This document shows positions 46,722-58,249 of a stretch of 64,000 nucleotides of DNA, one piece after another. The position numbers and the translations under genes were made by a program. The number at the start of each line of letters is the position of its first letter. Within the stretch, counting starts at the first letter, position 1. Below the pieces are notes generated by a model. The model had not been told where the DNA came from. It searched no databases and saw only the letters and a list, made by a program, of their open reading frames with translations. The DNA is from Canna indica (Eukaryota > Streptophyta > Magnoliopsida > Zingiberales > Cannaceae): assembly GCA_034359265.1 (NCBI GenBank), contig CP136898.1, positions 4,404,501-4,468,500 of the forward strand, read 5' to 3'.

Positions 46722-48263
46722 ATGTCTGGTCGTGGTTATCGACGCAGGAGAGCTTCGGAGTCTCCGATCGGTGAGACTCCAGCACTTACTCATGCTGCTG
46801 ATCCTCCTGTTGCTGATCCTCATGAGGATGATACTGCCGAGGCTAGTACATCCAGACGCAGGCGGCCACGCGGGCCGAACAGGTGGCAGCCTCCACCAGC
46901 CACAGAGTCACGTAGATTGATTAGCGTGATTGGGGAGCGGTAGTATATCATGAATTATGAATCATTACAAATTCATTATATCATAATATAATATTAAAAT
47001 TTATTTTTATTGTGCAGGTTCGAGCAAGAAGAAGTGCCGAGGAGCATTTATTCTACTATTCGATGATACATGCACGGGGCATGGCCTACGTGGTCTCACG
47101 TGCCTAGCGAGCACGTCGACATGTTATGGCGCGAGTTTGAGGCACGTATTATTATTTTTTTTACATGCATGATGATATATTAAGAATTGGTACTGATATT
47201 ATTATTTTGCAGGCTCGCTATACATGGGCCGAGGACCAGAGGTCCTTCATTTACGCTGCCTGGGAGTCTATTTCCCGGGCAAGGTACAACGGGCAGCTGG
47301 GGCAGGCTCGGTCCCGAGCGATGGCCCGAGCTGGGACCACTAACATCGCGGAGACTCGGGGATACGGCCCCAATTGGATTACTCCGGATATATGGGACCA
47401 GCTCGTGGGGATATGGTCGACAGATCGATGGCAGGAGGTTTCTCGGAATGCGGCTAGAAATCACATGTCGGGGGGAGCAGCGCGTCACACCGGCGGCTCT
47501 GTTGCATTTGCAGTGCACGCAAACTGTATGGTAAGTATATCGTTTAATTATATATTTTATTTGTTATTATGTGTACTAATTAATGTATTTGTTTTGTAAA
47601 TGTAGACGACGGTGTCGGATGACGGGACTGTCCAGCGACCCTCCCCGATGGCGGTGTTTGAGCGGACTCACCGTCGAGCACATGGGACGGGGGAGTACAT
47701 CGACAACCGCGCTGCATACATTGTGGTAATTATATATTTGTTTAAATTATTCATTATATATTTATAATTTAAGTTTTATGATAAATATTAAACAAAAAAT
47801 CAAACTCGAGTAGGAGACGTACAGCCAGAGGGTGGTGCAGCGCGGGGGTACCCCCGAGGACTTTGACGCAGCATCGTGGGTCGAGGCCGCAGGTGGCTGG
47901 GATCATGGCCGCGTATATGGCTTCGCAGATAGTGGTCATGCGCGAGCCGTACTAAGGCCACTTGGGGCACCGACCCCTCCGGTCGCTGGTGAGCGGCCGT
48001 CCACCTCCAGATCCAGTTATGATCATAGTAATAGGATAAGGACACTAGAGGAGACGGTCGCGCGTCAGACTGAGTTGATGGAGCGCCAGAGTCAGACGAT
48101 GGCGAATATAGAAGCTATGCTACGCAACTTGTCGGGTCATCCCGAAGCAGGCATCTCTTCGGCATCATCTAATCCATCATCCTCGAGTCAGTCCACACCG
48201 GTGTACACTCAAGCACTCCAGACCCCGCCATATGATCCAGGCCATCCTCCATCGTCATCGTGA
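46722..48263 (+). pseudogene. Second CACTA gene (TNPA/Ptta-like DNA-binding protein) with in-frame stop
   Basis: Exons fit 46722-46939, 47018-47141, 47213-47530, 47606-47725 and 47814-48263. Product: MSGRGYRRRRASESP, an Arg-rich linker, IYSTIR-stop-YMHGAWPTW, LWREFEARYTWAEDQRSF, TPDIWDQLVGIWSTDRWQEV, then a C-terminal coiled coil (RIRTLEETVARQTELMERQ) and a Ser-rich tail. This is the layout of the plant En/Spm-type second protein that binds subterminal repeats. Two lesions: a TGA at 47,064-47,066 where relatives have a Q or R codon, explicable by C-to-T change; and a GC instead of GT donor after 47,141 (GAG|GCACGT). A GC-AG intron may still splice; the stop would truncate the protein to about 88 residues. 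Confidence 0.8.
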
Positions 48264-48579
48264 GATTTTGTTTATATTGACTTTGTTACTCAGATATTGA
48301 ACTTGTTTAATTTATATTGACTATGTTATTGAGATGTTGATACTTCAATTTTACATTTGAATTGTGTTTATACTATCGTGGATAATTATGAATATAAATA
48401 TAATTGTTTTGATGTATATCTTGGTGTGTTTGTGATGTGTGAATGAATGTGTATGAGATGTTTGTGATGTGTGAATGAATGTGTGTATGAGGGTATGGGT
48501 GTGTGAGTTATGTATCAGATAAATGTATCAATGTATCAATGGAAATTTGAAATTTTCAAATTTTCTGGTTGCAGGAATA
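48264..48579. other. 3' non-coding part of the younger CACTA
   Basis: AT-rich sequence with an imperfect GTGTGAATGAATGTGT repeat (about 48,430-48,500; two near-identical copies of TGTTTGTGATGTGTGAATGA). It likely contains the polyadenylation region of the second gene. Confidence 0.5.
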
Positions 48580-48985
48580 GGTCATCAGCAACGGCTTTCC
48601 CACGGACGGAAGGGCGTCCGTGGGAAAGCCGTTGCTAAAAGTGTATCGAAAGCCGTTGCTGATGACCTACAGCAACAGCTTAGCGACGGAGTTTTACTAA
48701 CGGTGTTGCTACGGACTCAGCGGCCGTTGCTATTAATGGTATCAGCAACGGCTCCGGGTCTGTGGCAAAACCGTTACTGATAATATTTTTAGCGACGGCC
48801 CAGCGGCCGTTGCTGATAATGTTTTGAGCGACGGCCCGAGCGACCGTTGCTGAACCGTTGCTAAGTCATCAGCAACGCGACTTTCTGTCACGGCGCTATT
48901 GCAACGGCTCAGCCGTTGCTGATGCTCTTCAGCAACGGCTCAGCAACGGCATTAGCCGTTGCTGATGACCATTTTTCTAGTAGTG
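48580..48985. repeat. 3' subterminal repeats of the younger CACTA
   Basis: More than ten copies of CAGCAACGGC or GCCGTTGCTG in both orientations (for example CATCAGCAACGGCTTTCC, GGCCGTTGCTGATAATG), ending at the CTAGTAGTG terminus. They match the motif type at the left end. Confidence 0.85.
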
Positions 48986-48988
48986 TCT

Positions 48989-50191
48989 TTAGGTGAGATT
49001 GTCCTATTCCATTCGGGATTTATGTTATTTATATTGCACTAAGTACTTATTTTAACCGCTAACTTCATTCTGAATTTTGGCAGCATCTCCCTACAGTTCT
49101 TCGAATACGCATATCATCTGGGCGCGTATCGGAGAACAAGAGAGATATTGCCAAAATTTAGAATAATTAGTTAACAGTTAAAATAAAAACGTAAGTGCAG
49201 TATAAATAACTATATTCCCAAATTGTCCAATCAGGGATAATTCAAGGATTGTACATCGTATAAAAGTTCATCTACTTCTTTTACACGAACATATAATCCC
49301 CAAACGGATCTAAGGTTTTGCTAAATCATATCCGACTCGTCAATGCGTACGTTAAACATATCAACTCGTCGGATGGATGATTATTTTCTAAATGTTTCGA
49401 GACAGTTCGAGTCCATATTGGACAATTTCGACATGAGTCCAAATTAGACCATTCCGACAGGAGTCCGAAGTGGATGATTCCAGCGCGCGTCCGAAGTGGA
49501 CGATTTCGGCGCGCGTCCGAAGTGGATAATTCTGAAATTAATCTAAAATCTAAAAATTAATTTAAACCCTAAAAATTAATCTAACAAATTAAATAATTAA
49601 TTAATTAATTAATTAACAAATAAATAAAAAAATAAAAAAAAATTAATCTACTATTTTCGGCGCCGGCGTACAGTGTGTCCGAACACTGTACAAGATCCGG
49701 CGGTGGCCATCGGCCGACCGCCGCCGGCCGAAACCCTAAAAATAGGGTTTTGGTCGGATTTCCTGTCGGCCGCAACGGGAAGAGACGGCCGGGCGACGAT
49801 GAATACCTGAAATCGGCGGTCGAGGACGGACGACAGCGTCGGCAGCGACAGCTCGGTGTCATCGGCGTCAGCGAGAGGTGGGAGGAGGAGGCGATGACGA
49901 CAGCAGCGGGAGGAAGAAGGGTCGGGCGCGATCTGCGATCTATATAAACTTATCAGCAACGGCTCACTCGCCCGTTAAAAAGCCGTTACTAATAAGTTAT
50001 CATCAGCAACGGCTCACTTGTCCGTTAGAAAGCCGTTGCTGATAATTAAAATCATCAGCAACAGCTCGCGTGTTCGTTAGAAAGTCGTTGCAGATACAAC
50101 ATATCTGCAACAGTTTGAGCGGCCGTAAGAATGTCGTTGCAAATAGCAACGGCTTGAGCGGTCGTTGCTGAAGACTCAATTTCTAGTAATG
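48989..50191 (-). mobile_element. 5' part of the older CACTA: leader, palindrome and subterminal repeats
   Basis: Read on the minus strand: terminus at 50,191, subterminal repeats CAGCAACGGCTC (49,950-50,175), a GC-rich leader matching 42,130-42,450, diverged 26-bp repeats, and the leader palindrome at about 49,010-49,260. It continues into the transposase start beyond the younger insertion. The AT-rich part at 49,590-49,650 replaces the TA microsatellite of the younger copy. Confidence 0.85.
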
Positions 50192-50479
50192 TGTGCATCA
50201 AATGCTGTATAATAATAGTACAATATAAGTTAATACTATACAGATTAGTCAATAGAGATCAATATTATACATGGTACTATATAATGTATCAAACGGTTGT
50301 ATATATTTTGCTTTGAAATGATATATATACGCACTCTCAAAAATATCTATACACTCATTTAAAATGCAAGTGGCACTCCCATCGTACCACTGTTTGAGGA
50401 TTCCATATAAATGGCTTTTAAATGAAAAGTTAGTTAAGGAATATATATTAATTTAGTACAATAAAAAATAGGGTAACAC

Positions 50480-50763
50480 CATTTGAAAGGTTGGTAATAA
50501 TCAAAAATTTATTAGCCAATAATTAATCTGTTGGTAATATTAATCCTAACATATTTCTATTGGTAATCCGTTGGTAATATCTCTTGATGATAATCTCTTA
50601 TACATTACCAACAGATATTACAATATCTATTGGTATTACTCACCAATAAAGTTTTATTTGTTGGCATTAATTATCGACAAATGGTATATTTATATGTTAG
50701 TAATTTTGTTGGTAATACCAATAGATGATATATTTATTGGTGAAAGTTTATTATCTTGTAGTC
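50480..50763. mobile_element. Possible end fragment of a different CACTA family
   Basis: Dense TTGGTAATA and TATTACCAA words in both orientations (for example TTGGTAATCCGTTGGTAATA, CATTACCAACAGATATTAC), ending TTATTATCTTGTAGTC, close to a CACTA right end (CTTGTAGTG) with a final G-to-C change. It looks like subterminal repeats of an unrelated CACTA element, with no left end or coding part found. Confidence 0.5.
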
Positions 50764-50812
50764 ATAATTTATAAGGTAACTAATTAATTTTTAAAATATT
50801 AGTCATACTATA

Positions 50813-53079
50813 TGGACTCCAGTAGCACATTGGCCATAGCCGGATTAGGTCCAAAAATGCTCACATTCATGAACTGAATACTACTTAGTTCGGGGGCTCT
50901 ACCCGACCATATAATTAATGATACCTACGTCATCATTAACTATAAGAGATTTATCAATTATGAACATATCCATTGTTAGACTCAATATATTCTTGGCACA
51001 TCCTCCCTAGACATCCCACACTACTATAATTACGACCTATATTGCAATTTGATATACTCACATATTGAATTATCCTTCTTATACTTGAGCATCAGAGCGT
51101 CTTTGCAATTCCCCTGTCGAAGCCGCATCGATCGGACCAAGAGACACGCCAGGCATCACCCTAACTTCAAACAATAATATTTGGCACTTACCGTGGGACC
51201 AAGTAAATCTTACTTACTCGACCATGGTTGGTACCCGGAGTCATGCGAACACCGCACATAGGCAACATCCTACCAGCAGCATTCCCTCGCTATCTGTAAA
51301 CATTAACACGATGAGGAGTGACGCTTCAGTACACACCGACCTCACACTAGAAGAACTGTATCGCGTGGTTGATGACCTCCACACACAACCAAAACTTAAC
51401 ATCCCAGATTGCGACTTTGAAGCAACTGGGGAGCTAGCAACACCCGAATGAGCGTGAAAATCGTCGCTCAGAGCATGGCAATTTCAGATAACCACCCGGA
51501 GACATTCAGGACATAAACCTATGTCTTTTGAGACATGATCTCCCTTACACACCATCAAAGAGAAGAGGATGACACTAGGCCCTTGGAGACCGCTCCTCCT
51601 TGCACCATCGACTTGGGATCATTCGCCAAGCACACGCGTCATGACAGTCTATGTCCCTAACAATTTAAAGTTGTCAACCACACTCCAGCCCTACGACGGT
51701 ATGGACGATCCTACTACTCACCTGACGATATTCAGGTCAATGATACTCCTCAACGGTGCAACTCACTCCATCCTCTGTCGAGCCTTCCCAACCTTCTTGG
51801 AGAAGGTCGCGCTACACTCATTTTTATACCCTCCCGCCAGGGCCTATACACAACTTCCATGAGCTCTCCCGAGTCTTCACTAATCGGACTCCCTTCATTA
51901 CATTAAGTAGAGATAGCATGAGCCGTTGAGAGATTGCATGAAGAGGTTCTGTGTAGTTGCCAATTTGCCATGGATATCCCAAATATCGACCCGCACATCG
52001 AGCTATTTTTCATCAAACACGATCTGAAGCCCAGATAGTTTACTAACCAAATCGCTCTGACGAAACCAAGAAGCATGATCGAATTCTAAGAAAAATTCCC
52101 CCATCCATCTCGATCACCACAACTGGCCCCTCGCCTTCTACCCTTCTTCTAAGCCAGCAGTGTGAACCTATAGCGATCTCTAACTTACTCGCTGCCAATC
52201 CAAGGTTGATTCCTGGAGGAACATATATTCTCAATACCTCCCACTCAATGCCGAAACTCACACATGCACAAGATGAAGATACAAGGGGCTTTTATAGGCC
52301 CCGGGCGAGGTCGTCTCCCTAACGGCCGCTCACCACTTCCCCACTAACGAGGCCATCATCGTTAGTCAAATAGAGAGTACTCGAGTGCTTTGAAAACTGG
52401 CAATCAGATCTTCGGCCATAATTACCTTATGTCATGATTAATGATTGCACATGCACACGAAAAAGGCATCCTATTTATCCGCACAATTGCCACATTTACT
52501 ATAAAAATTGAAGAGTCGCAAAGCGACAACACTTATGCTCGTCGAGGTCTCCTATTCAGTGCATCAACCGATCAAACCCAGTCAATGTTGATCCATCATA
52601 CTGAGGTCAAAAGTCGACACAATATTTAAGCTTGACATGAAGTCCTCATACTCTAACCAACCCGGGGGGTTGTGGGCTGGACTAGCATTTTAAGCTTGGT
52701 CGAATTAGGCACATAAGCGCCCACATTCATGAACCAGACGCTACTTAACCCCGGGGCTCCTCTCGGTCATACAAGAACACCTACGTCTTTATTAATTACA
52801 AGTGATCCGTCAACTATGAACCCGACATCTCCGGGATTAGCCTCGACCCATTCTCAGTACCCCCGACGAGATTTCATAAGGTATTATCACTAGACATCCT
52901 TTAATCATGCACTATATACAAACACAATGCACATCAAGTATACTATATTTCAATTTGCTATACCACATATAGAATTTCTTATTGCTTCGATGTTTGAGTG
53001 TCTTTGCAGATCTCCCGTTGGAGCCGCGTCGGACCAGGAGACGTGCGAGATTACATCACCCTAACTTCAGACAAGAACA
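50813..53079 (+). mobile_element. Non-autonomous LTR retrotransposon remnant (Gypsy-like)
   Basis: Two diverged long terminal repeats, about 50,813-51,179 and 52,671-53,079, share stretches such as CACATTCATGAAC, TACTTA with GGGGCTC, AATTTG, and CATCACCCTAACTTCA at the ends. A primer-binding-like TTGGCACTTACCGTGGG follows the left repeat and a purine run CGGGGGG precedes the right one. Flanks CTATA and TTATA may be a decayed 5-bp duplication. The 1.5 kb interior has gag-like fragments only and no polymerase, so it is non-autonomous and old. Confidence 0.75.
51224..51862 (+). pseudogene. Gag-like fragments of the LTR element
   Basis: First piece MVGTRSHANTAHRQHP at 51,224-51,451. Second piece, 51,569-51,862, has LQPYDGMDDPTTHLTIFRSM then CRAFPTFLEKVAL, the pattern of plant Gypsy gag proteins. 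Then frameshifts: SIHNFHELSRVFTNRTPF continues in another frame. Several stops separate the pieces. No protease, reverse transcriptase or integrase is present. Confidence 0.65.
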
Positions 53080-53199
53080 TTATATTACTAGATGACGTAT
53101 ATTCAGTTCAGTATAAAAAATATTCAAGTAAGTGGAATGAAGAAATTTACATGCCAATGTCAAAATTAGTGTTGTTATATATATTGAAACATATATGAT

Positions 53200-53840
53200 G
53201 CGTTGGTGCTTATATGTGTCATATTTATATATTTTTGGGCACTAATTCCAGGTCGATGTAAAATATTAAAAAAATGACTTCGAAATTTGTAATTGAGATT
53301 AAATCTAATAATGAATTGAATTGAATTGAATTTCAAATGTATTAATAATTATTTTAATTAAAACTTATATATATATAATTTATGCAATAGTTTATAAGCT
53401 TAATTATATTTTTGGTCCTCTAAAATATCATAATTTTTTTCCCCATTTGATCTATCATTTTTAAAAAAATTATGTTTAGTCATTTAAAAACTATTTTTGT
53501 TTATGTTTGATTAATCCGTTAACTTTTATGTTAACTTTTATTGTTAAATATCAATATGACACTGTTGAAATGGATTAAAGACAAAATAAGGGATGATGAT
53601 GCTTATACGTGTCATATTCATATTTTTTTTGCACTAATTCCAGCGTCGATGTAAAATATTCAAAAAAATGACTTCGAAATTTGTAATTGGGATTAAATCT
53701 AATAATGAATTCAATTTCATTTCATTTCAAATATATTAATAGTTATTTTAATTAAAACTTATATATATATACACGTGTTCTTAAATATATGTCAATATGG
53801 CAATGCTGAAATGGATTAAAGACAAAATAAGAGATGATGG
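53200..53840. repeat. Direct duplication in AT-rich DNA
   Basis: A segment containing GTCGATGTAAAATATT and ATGACTTCGAAATTTGTAAT at about 53,200-53,390 recurs at about 53,590-53,770 (offset about 393). A second shared stretch, GAAATGGATTAAAGACAAAA, occurs at about 53,568 and 53,807. No gene. The rest up to 54,470 is AT-rich without features. Confidence 0.75.
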
Positions 53841-54469
53841 ACAAAACAAAAAAAAAATATTTTAAGAGACTAAATGAACAAAAATATATATTTTAATAAT
53901 CTAAAGCATAATTTTATATATAACTATGTGCAGCCCAATTGAAATTTCTCATCTCATGCGCATGTGCGTAGTGCATTGGGCGCTCAAACAATGACGGAGA
54001 CAAAAATTTAACTACGAGGAGCTCAATTTAAAATATAAAAAGTATAATATCTTTTAACCGTTCAACTTCAATTTTTAATTAAAAATAAAAAATTATAACT
54101 AGTATATACTTTCCTTTGTTTTTATATTTTGAAAATACAACTAAAATATTTAAAATAAAAATAACTAAAGTTATGCACTCTTAAAACGGAATTATTTCAT
54201 CTAAACTCCCGTACCAAATCACGATTCGATTAAATTCCAATGTTTAATGGAAAACTGATCCAGTTGAAATGGATTAATGGATCTTGTTATATATTGGGGG
54301 TTGTAATGGGCTCCCTGTTCTAGATCCATGGACTACAGTATTAGATGCATCATTTGTTCTCTAATCTCACTTAAATTACATAATTACTAATCTCACTTAA
54401 ATTACATAATTTATCTTCCATCCTTGCAAATAAAATTAACACTAGTAAACATGAAATAACTTACAGCCA

Positions 54470-54560
54470 AATGTTGGTAGCATAGTTAATGACAACATAT
54501 TATATATTGTTTAAAAATTTAGGATTTGATCCATTTTTTATTTTTGTTAAAAAATAAATA
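54470..54560 (+). mobile_element. SINE-like element 3 (tRNA-derived)
   Basis: A-box-like TGGTAGCATAGTTAATG (54,475-54,491) and a decayed B box AGGATTTGATCC (54,521-54,532). The wording between them matches the 37,455 copy. An A/T-rich tail follows. Confidence 0.55.
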
Positions 54561-54838
54561 AATGAAATAAGTAACAACACATGAACCTCCAAAACTCTAA
54601 AAAAGGCAGTGCAAGTACTGCCTCTTTGGCATCTTACTGCAACACTTGCCCAACATGCCATTCAGGAGCAGTTGGATCTTTTGCCAAGAAGATCCAACAA
54701 TAAATTTATTTAGGGTGTGTACTATAACCTTACTGTATACCCCAGGCCACTTAGGACTCCTTATTTCCCTTATTTCACCCTCATAAAGGAATGCCCTTGC
54801 TTTGGGGCAGGTAGGTGGGGCACTCAAGAAGTCGTTAG

Positions 54839-55261
54839 TAGGGATGATAACTATTTAGTTACTTAGTTTACGTGGTTAATTAAAATCGAAATTGATTCAT
54901 TATTAATTATCCGTAGGATAATCGAAATCATATTTTGAGTAAATGGGTAACGAATTTTAGGTAGAGAGTTTTGAGGTTTTAGGTTAACAATATATATAAT
55001 TGGGTAAACGGATAGCGAGTTTCAAATTTTTGAATTAACTATATATATAATAAGTTATTACCGGTTATGGTTACCGATTAATCGTGGATAATCAATAATC
55101 GAAACTGAAATATATAACTAGTTTCGATTATCGATTATCCGTTGCATGGTAATCGAAATCGAACAAATTATAAAATCAATTTTTGAATTTTTACTATTTA
55201 AAACCGAAACCAATATGCAGATTCACTATCCGTGGTTAACCAATTCCAATTGTCACCCATA
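54839..55261. mobile_element. TAGGG-terminus hAT-like element 5 (TTAATCG/GATAATCG words)
   Basis: Left end TAGGGATGATAACTATTT, right end CCAATTCCAATTGTCACCCATA. Flanked by GTCGTTAG (54,831-54,838) and GCCGTTAG (55,262-55,269), an 8-bp duplication with one transition. Interior words GGTTAATTAAAATCG, GGATAATCG, GGTTACCG and complements. Non-coding. Confidence 0.8.
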
Positions 55262-56150
55262 GCCGTTAGTTTCAGATGGGGCCCTCAAAATAAAAGCGTA
55301 ATTATTTTTTAATTTTTTTACCAAACCGAGAATAAGAAGTTTCGAAACGACAAAAACTAAAATTACAGTTAAACAATATCAAAATTGGAACTAATATTGA
55401 CTTAACAAAAATATATATTATTTTAACAAAAATATGTCATTATATGTTATTTCAATAAAAATATAATATTATTTAATATCCTGTTTTGGCTTAACAACAC
55501 ACTGAACACACTTTTTATAAATCATCTATGCTTGTATTGTGCTGACATTCACCCATCGATATCTTCTCATTCCCCCTCTTCGTCGATTTACGACCAATAG
55601 GAGTTGAAATGAAACTTCAAAACTATTTTTCAACATTTCTCGCTCCTCTTATCTCATTTTTTGTCTTCCATCTTCAAATCCTTGCCCACAAGGATTCTTA
55701 AGACCACACTAAGGATATTTCATGGAGGAGAAAATTGATTTCGGATGTCCTTAAGACACTAATGGTGTGTGTTTCTATCCATCGAGGTCGATGACGATGG
55801 TGCGCTCAAGGCACTAACGACGAAGAAGAAGATATGAGAGACGAAAAATTGAGGTATATTTTTATTGTGTTTCAGTATGTTATTTACAAAAATAGAATAT
55901 TGGATAATATTATGTTTTTGTTAAATTTGTAAAAAAAATATATAAGGACATTAAAGGTATATTGTCAAAAATAATTTTAATTTTTTTTTCTTCTGTAATT
56001 TTGATTTTTATCGTTTTAAATTTTTTGATTCATGATTTGGTAAAAAACTGAATATATTTTATTATTTCATTCTTTTTTTTCATTTACAAGCATATATGAA
56101 AAGTTTTAGAATAATCATATATAATTAAGATTGACGTTTTGATTTGGAAT
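55262..56150. other. AT-rich spacer, no gene
   Basis: No supportable gene. It contains short runs such as AAATATAT.. and a GACGATGG-containing segment near 55,790. No recognisable repeat boundaries. Confidence 0.4.
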
Positions 56151-56612
56151 ATAATTACATAAAAATATTATGATTTTAGGATTTTAACAACCATATTCTG
56201 GATTTGAAAATTTTCATTAAAGGTATTTCAATTGTGAAAATTTGTTGTTACCTATTTTTCCATTTTTCTATATTTTTTTTTAAAAAAATTCACGGCCAAT
56301 GAAAACCCATAAATTCACCATGGTGAAAAGTAGGCATGTGTTTTATGATAACTTTATATAATAATATAATCCAATTATATTATTAGTAATCGGTATCTAC
56401 TTATATTCAATGGTCATTAACTATTCAACATTTTTTCAAAACCACCATATATTTAATGGGTTTTTTTTTCAAATCTGAAATAATATGGTTACTTAAAAAA
56501 TATTGTCTAGGAATATAAGCAACCGTATTCTAATTTTGACAATTTCTATTGAGGATATTCCAATTTTGGAATGATTTTTACCTATTTATTCGTTCATTAT
56601 CATCTTTATGCG

Positions 56613-57067
56613 TAGGGATAGCAATTCAAATCGGTTAATCGAATCGCAAAATCCGGTTTTAGATAGTGGACTTGCGGTTCGGTTTCGATTTCGAATAGTA
56701 AAAATAAAAAATCATTTAAAACCGATTCGATTTCGGTTACCATTTTTTTGCGGTTAACCGATATCCGAAATCGATTTTGTTATTAATCTTTGAACTGATT
56801 ATTCGTTTACAATCGATTTTTTGTGGTTAACCGGTATTCAAAATCAATTTTGTTATTAATCTTTGAATCGATTATCCATTTACTATCGGTTAATCAGTTA
56901 GTAAACAGATAATCGATTCTATCCAAATCGAAAAATTTGATCGGTTTCAGTTTCAAATATAGATTTTTAAAACCGACCGATTTCAGTTTCGGTTAGCGAG
57001 TTTGAAAATCAATTTCGATTTTGGTTGACCACCAAAAGTGTAGTTAACCGAACCATTTCCACTCCTA
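56613..57067. mobile_element. TAGGG-terminus hAT-like element 6 (AACCG words)
   Basis: Left end TAGGGATAGCAATTCAAATC, right end CCGAACCATTTCCACTCCTA. Flanked by TTTATGCG (56,605-56,612) and TTTATCTG (57,068-57,075). The corresponding unoccupied site in the last array copy reads CATCTTTATACGGTCGTTTC at about 58,630, which joins left flank to right flank. Interior of GGTTAATCG, AACCGATT, GGTTTCGG words. Non-coding. Confidence 0.85.
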
Positions 57068-57128
57068 TTTATCTGGTCATTTTATTCTTTTACTAGCCAA
57101 TAAAAACCCATAAATTCACCCCGATGGA

Positions 57129-57599
57129 TAGGGGTATTCACGGGTCGGGTCGGGTCGAGTTTAAGGAAAAAATCGATCTGACCCGACCAAGTGTAATTGG
57201 ATCGAATTGAAAATTTTTCACCTCTCAAACCCGACCTGACTCAACCCGACCTAGTTCGGGTTGGGTTGGGTTGGGTCAGGTAGTCGACTTTACTCGTTTG
57301 GGTAAAAAAAGAGTTTTTAACAATATTTTTTCAATAAAAATAAAAATAAATATTTTTTAAATGTAACTATTTTAAAAATGATTTAAAAAATATAAATAAT
57401 TGGGTCATCGGATCGGGTCTCGGGTCTCGGGTCAACGGGTTTCAAATTTTAAAATTCAAGATCCAACCCCGATTATGATCGGGTTTGGTCAAATTGTACT
57501 TGACCTGACCCAATTATCCGACCCGACACAACCCAAATAGATCGGGTCGGGTCGGATTCTCGGGTTCATTGGATCGGGTTGACCCAATGAACAATCCTA
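57129..57599. mobile_element. TAGGG-terminus hAT-like element 7 (GGGTC/ACCCG words)
   Basis: Left end TAGGGGTATTCACGGGTCGG, right end ACCCAATGAACAATCCTA. A perfect 8-bp duplication CCGATGGA flanks it (57,121-57,128 and 57,600-57,607). The empty site is preserved at about 58,693 as CACCCGGTGGAAGGTAGGC. The interior is dominated by GGGTCGGGTCGGG, ACCCGACC and GGGTTGGGTTGGG words on both strands around an AT-rich centre. Non-coding. Confidence 0.9.
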
Positions 57600-58249
57600 C
57601 CGATGGAAGGTAGTCATGTGTTTATGATAACTTTCTATGAAAAATTATTATTTTATTATTAGCAATTAATATTTAATGTTCATTAATCGAAATATATTTA
57701 ATGGAAAATTTCAGATCTGAAATATGGTTGATTAAAAATAGTAAGATTTTAACAAATTTAAGTAGTTATATTCTAATTTTCAGAATTTTTATTGAGGGTA
57801 TTCCCATTTAGAATAACTGTTACCTATTTATCCATTCATTTTCGTATAAAACAAGGGAATCCAATTTTATCATCAATAATTAACATTTATTTATATTTAA
57901 TGGTCATTACCTATTCAACAAATTTCCAAAACTGAAATATATTTAATGCAAATTTTTAGATCTGAAATATGATTGCTAACATTGAGATATATTTAATGAA
58001 AATTTTCGGATCTTAAATATGATTGCTTAAAAATATTACGGCTTTAAAATTTTAACTATTAATATTATAATTTTAATTTTTTTTATTAACTTTCTATAAA
58101 AATAAGGGAATCCAATTTTATTATCATTAATTAAAATTTATTTTTATTTAATGGTCATTACCTATTTAATAAATTTTCAAAATTGAAATATATTTAATGC
58201 AAAATTTTAGATCTGAAATATGATTTTTTTTTATAAAAAAATATAAAAT

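Larger units (their letters stand above)
41834..48985 (+). mobile_element. Younger CACTA (En/Spm) transposon, structurally complete
   Basis: 7,152 bp. Left terminus CACTACTACAAACTTGG, right terminus TTTTTCTAGTAGTG, flanked by a perfect 3-bp duplication TCT (41,831-41,833 and 48,986-48,988). Both ends carry dense subterminal AGCAACGGC/GCCGTTGCT repeats. Inside are a transposase gene with one unbroken exon and a second multi-exon gene with a premature stop. It sits in the 5' leader of the older, related CACTA in opposite orientation. The perfect duplication and open transposase indicate fairly recent insertion. Confidence 0.95.
40413..50191 (-). mobile_element. Older CACTA (En/Spm) transposon, minus orientation, 3'-truncated, split by a younger CACTA
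   Basis: Two parts, 40,413-41,833 and 48,986-50,191, are the flanks of the younger element. Read on the minus strand they form a CACTA element from its 5' terminus (CATTACTAGAAATTGAG at 50,191, a decayed CACTACTAG end), through subterminal repeats, GC-rich leader and palindrome, to the N-terminal third of the transposase gene. Homology to the younger element stops near 40,413 inside the transposase (around residue 465), so the 3' two-thirds are deleted. No second terminus remains. Confidence 0.85.

Noticed and set aside
47187..47534. Overlapping frames on both strands in the second CACTA gene
   Set aside because: The frame encoding RYTWAEDQRSFIYAAW matches the En/Spm-type protein and joins in phase with neighbouring exons; the others have no recognisable content.
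54597..54827. 76-codon minus-strand frame
   Set aside because: No recognisable domain, no splice partner and AT-rich repeats around it. It may be a remnant, but nothing supports a gene.
57250..57280. GGGTTGGGTTGGG run resembling telomere repeat
   Set aside because: The unit is not TTTAGGG, and the run is part of the interior vocabulary of the hAT-like element at 57129-57599.
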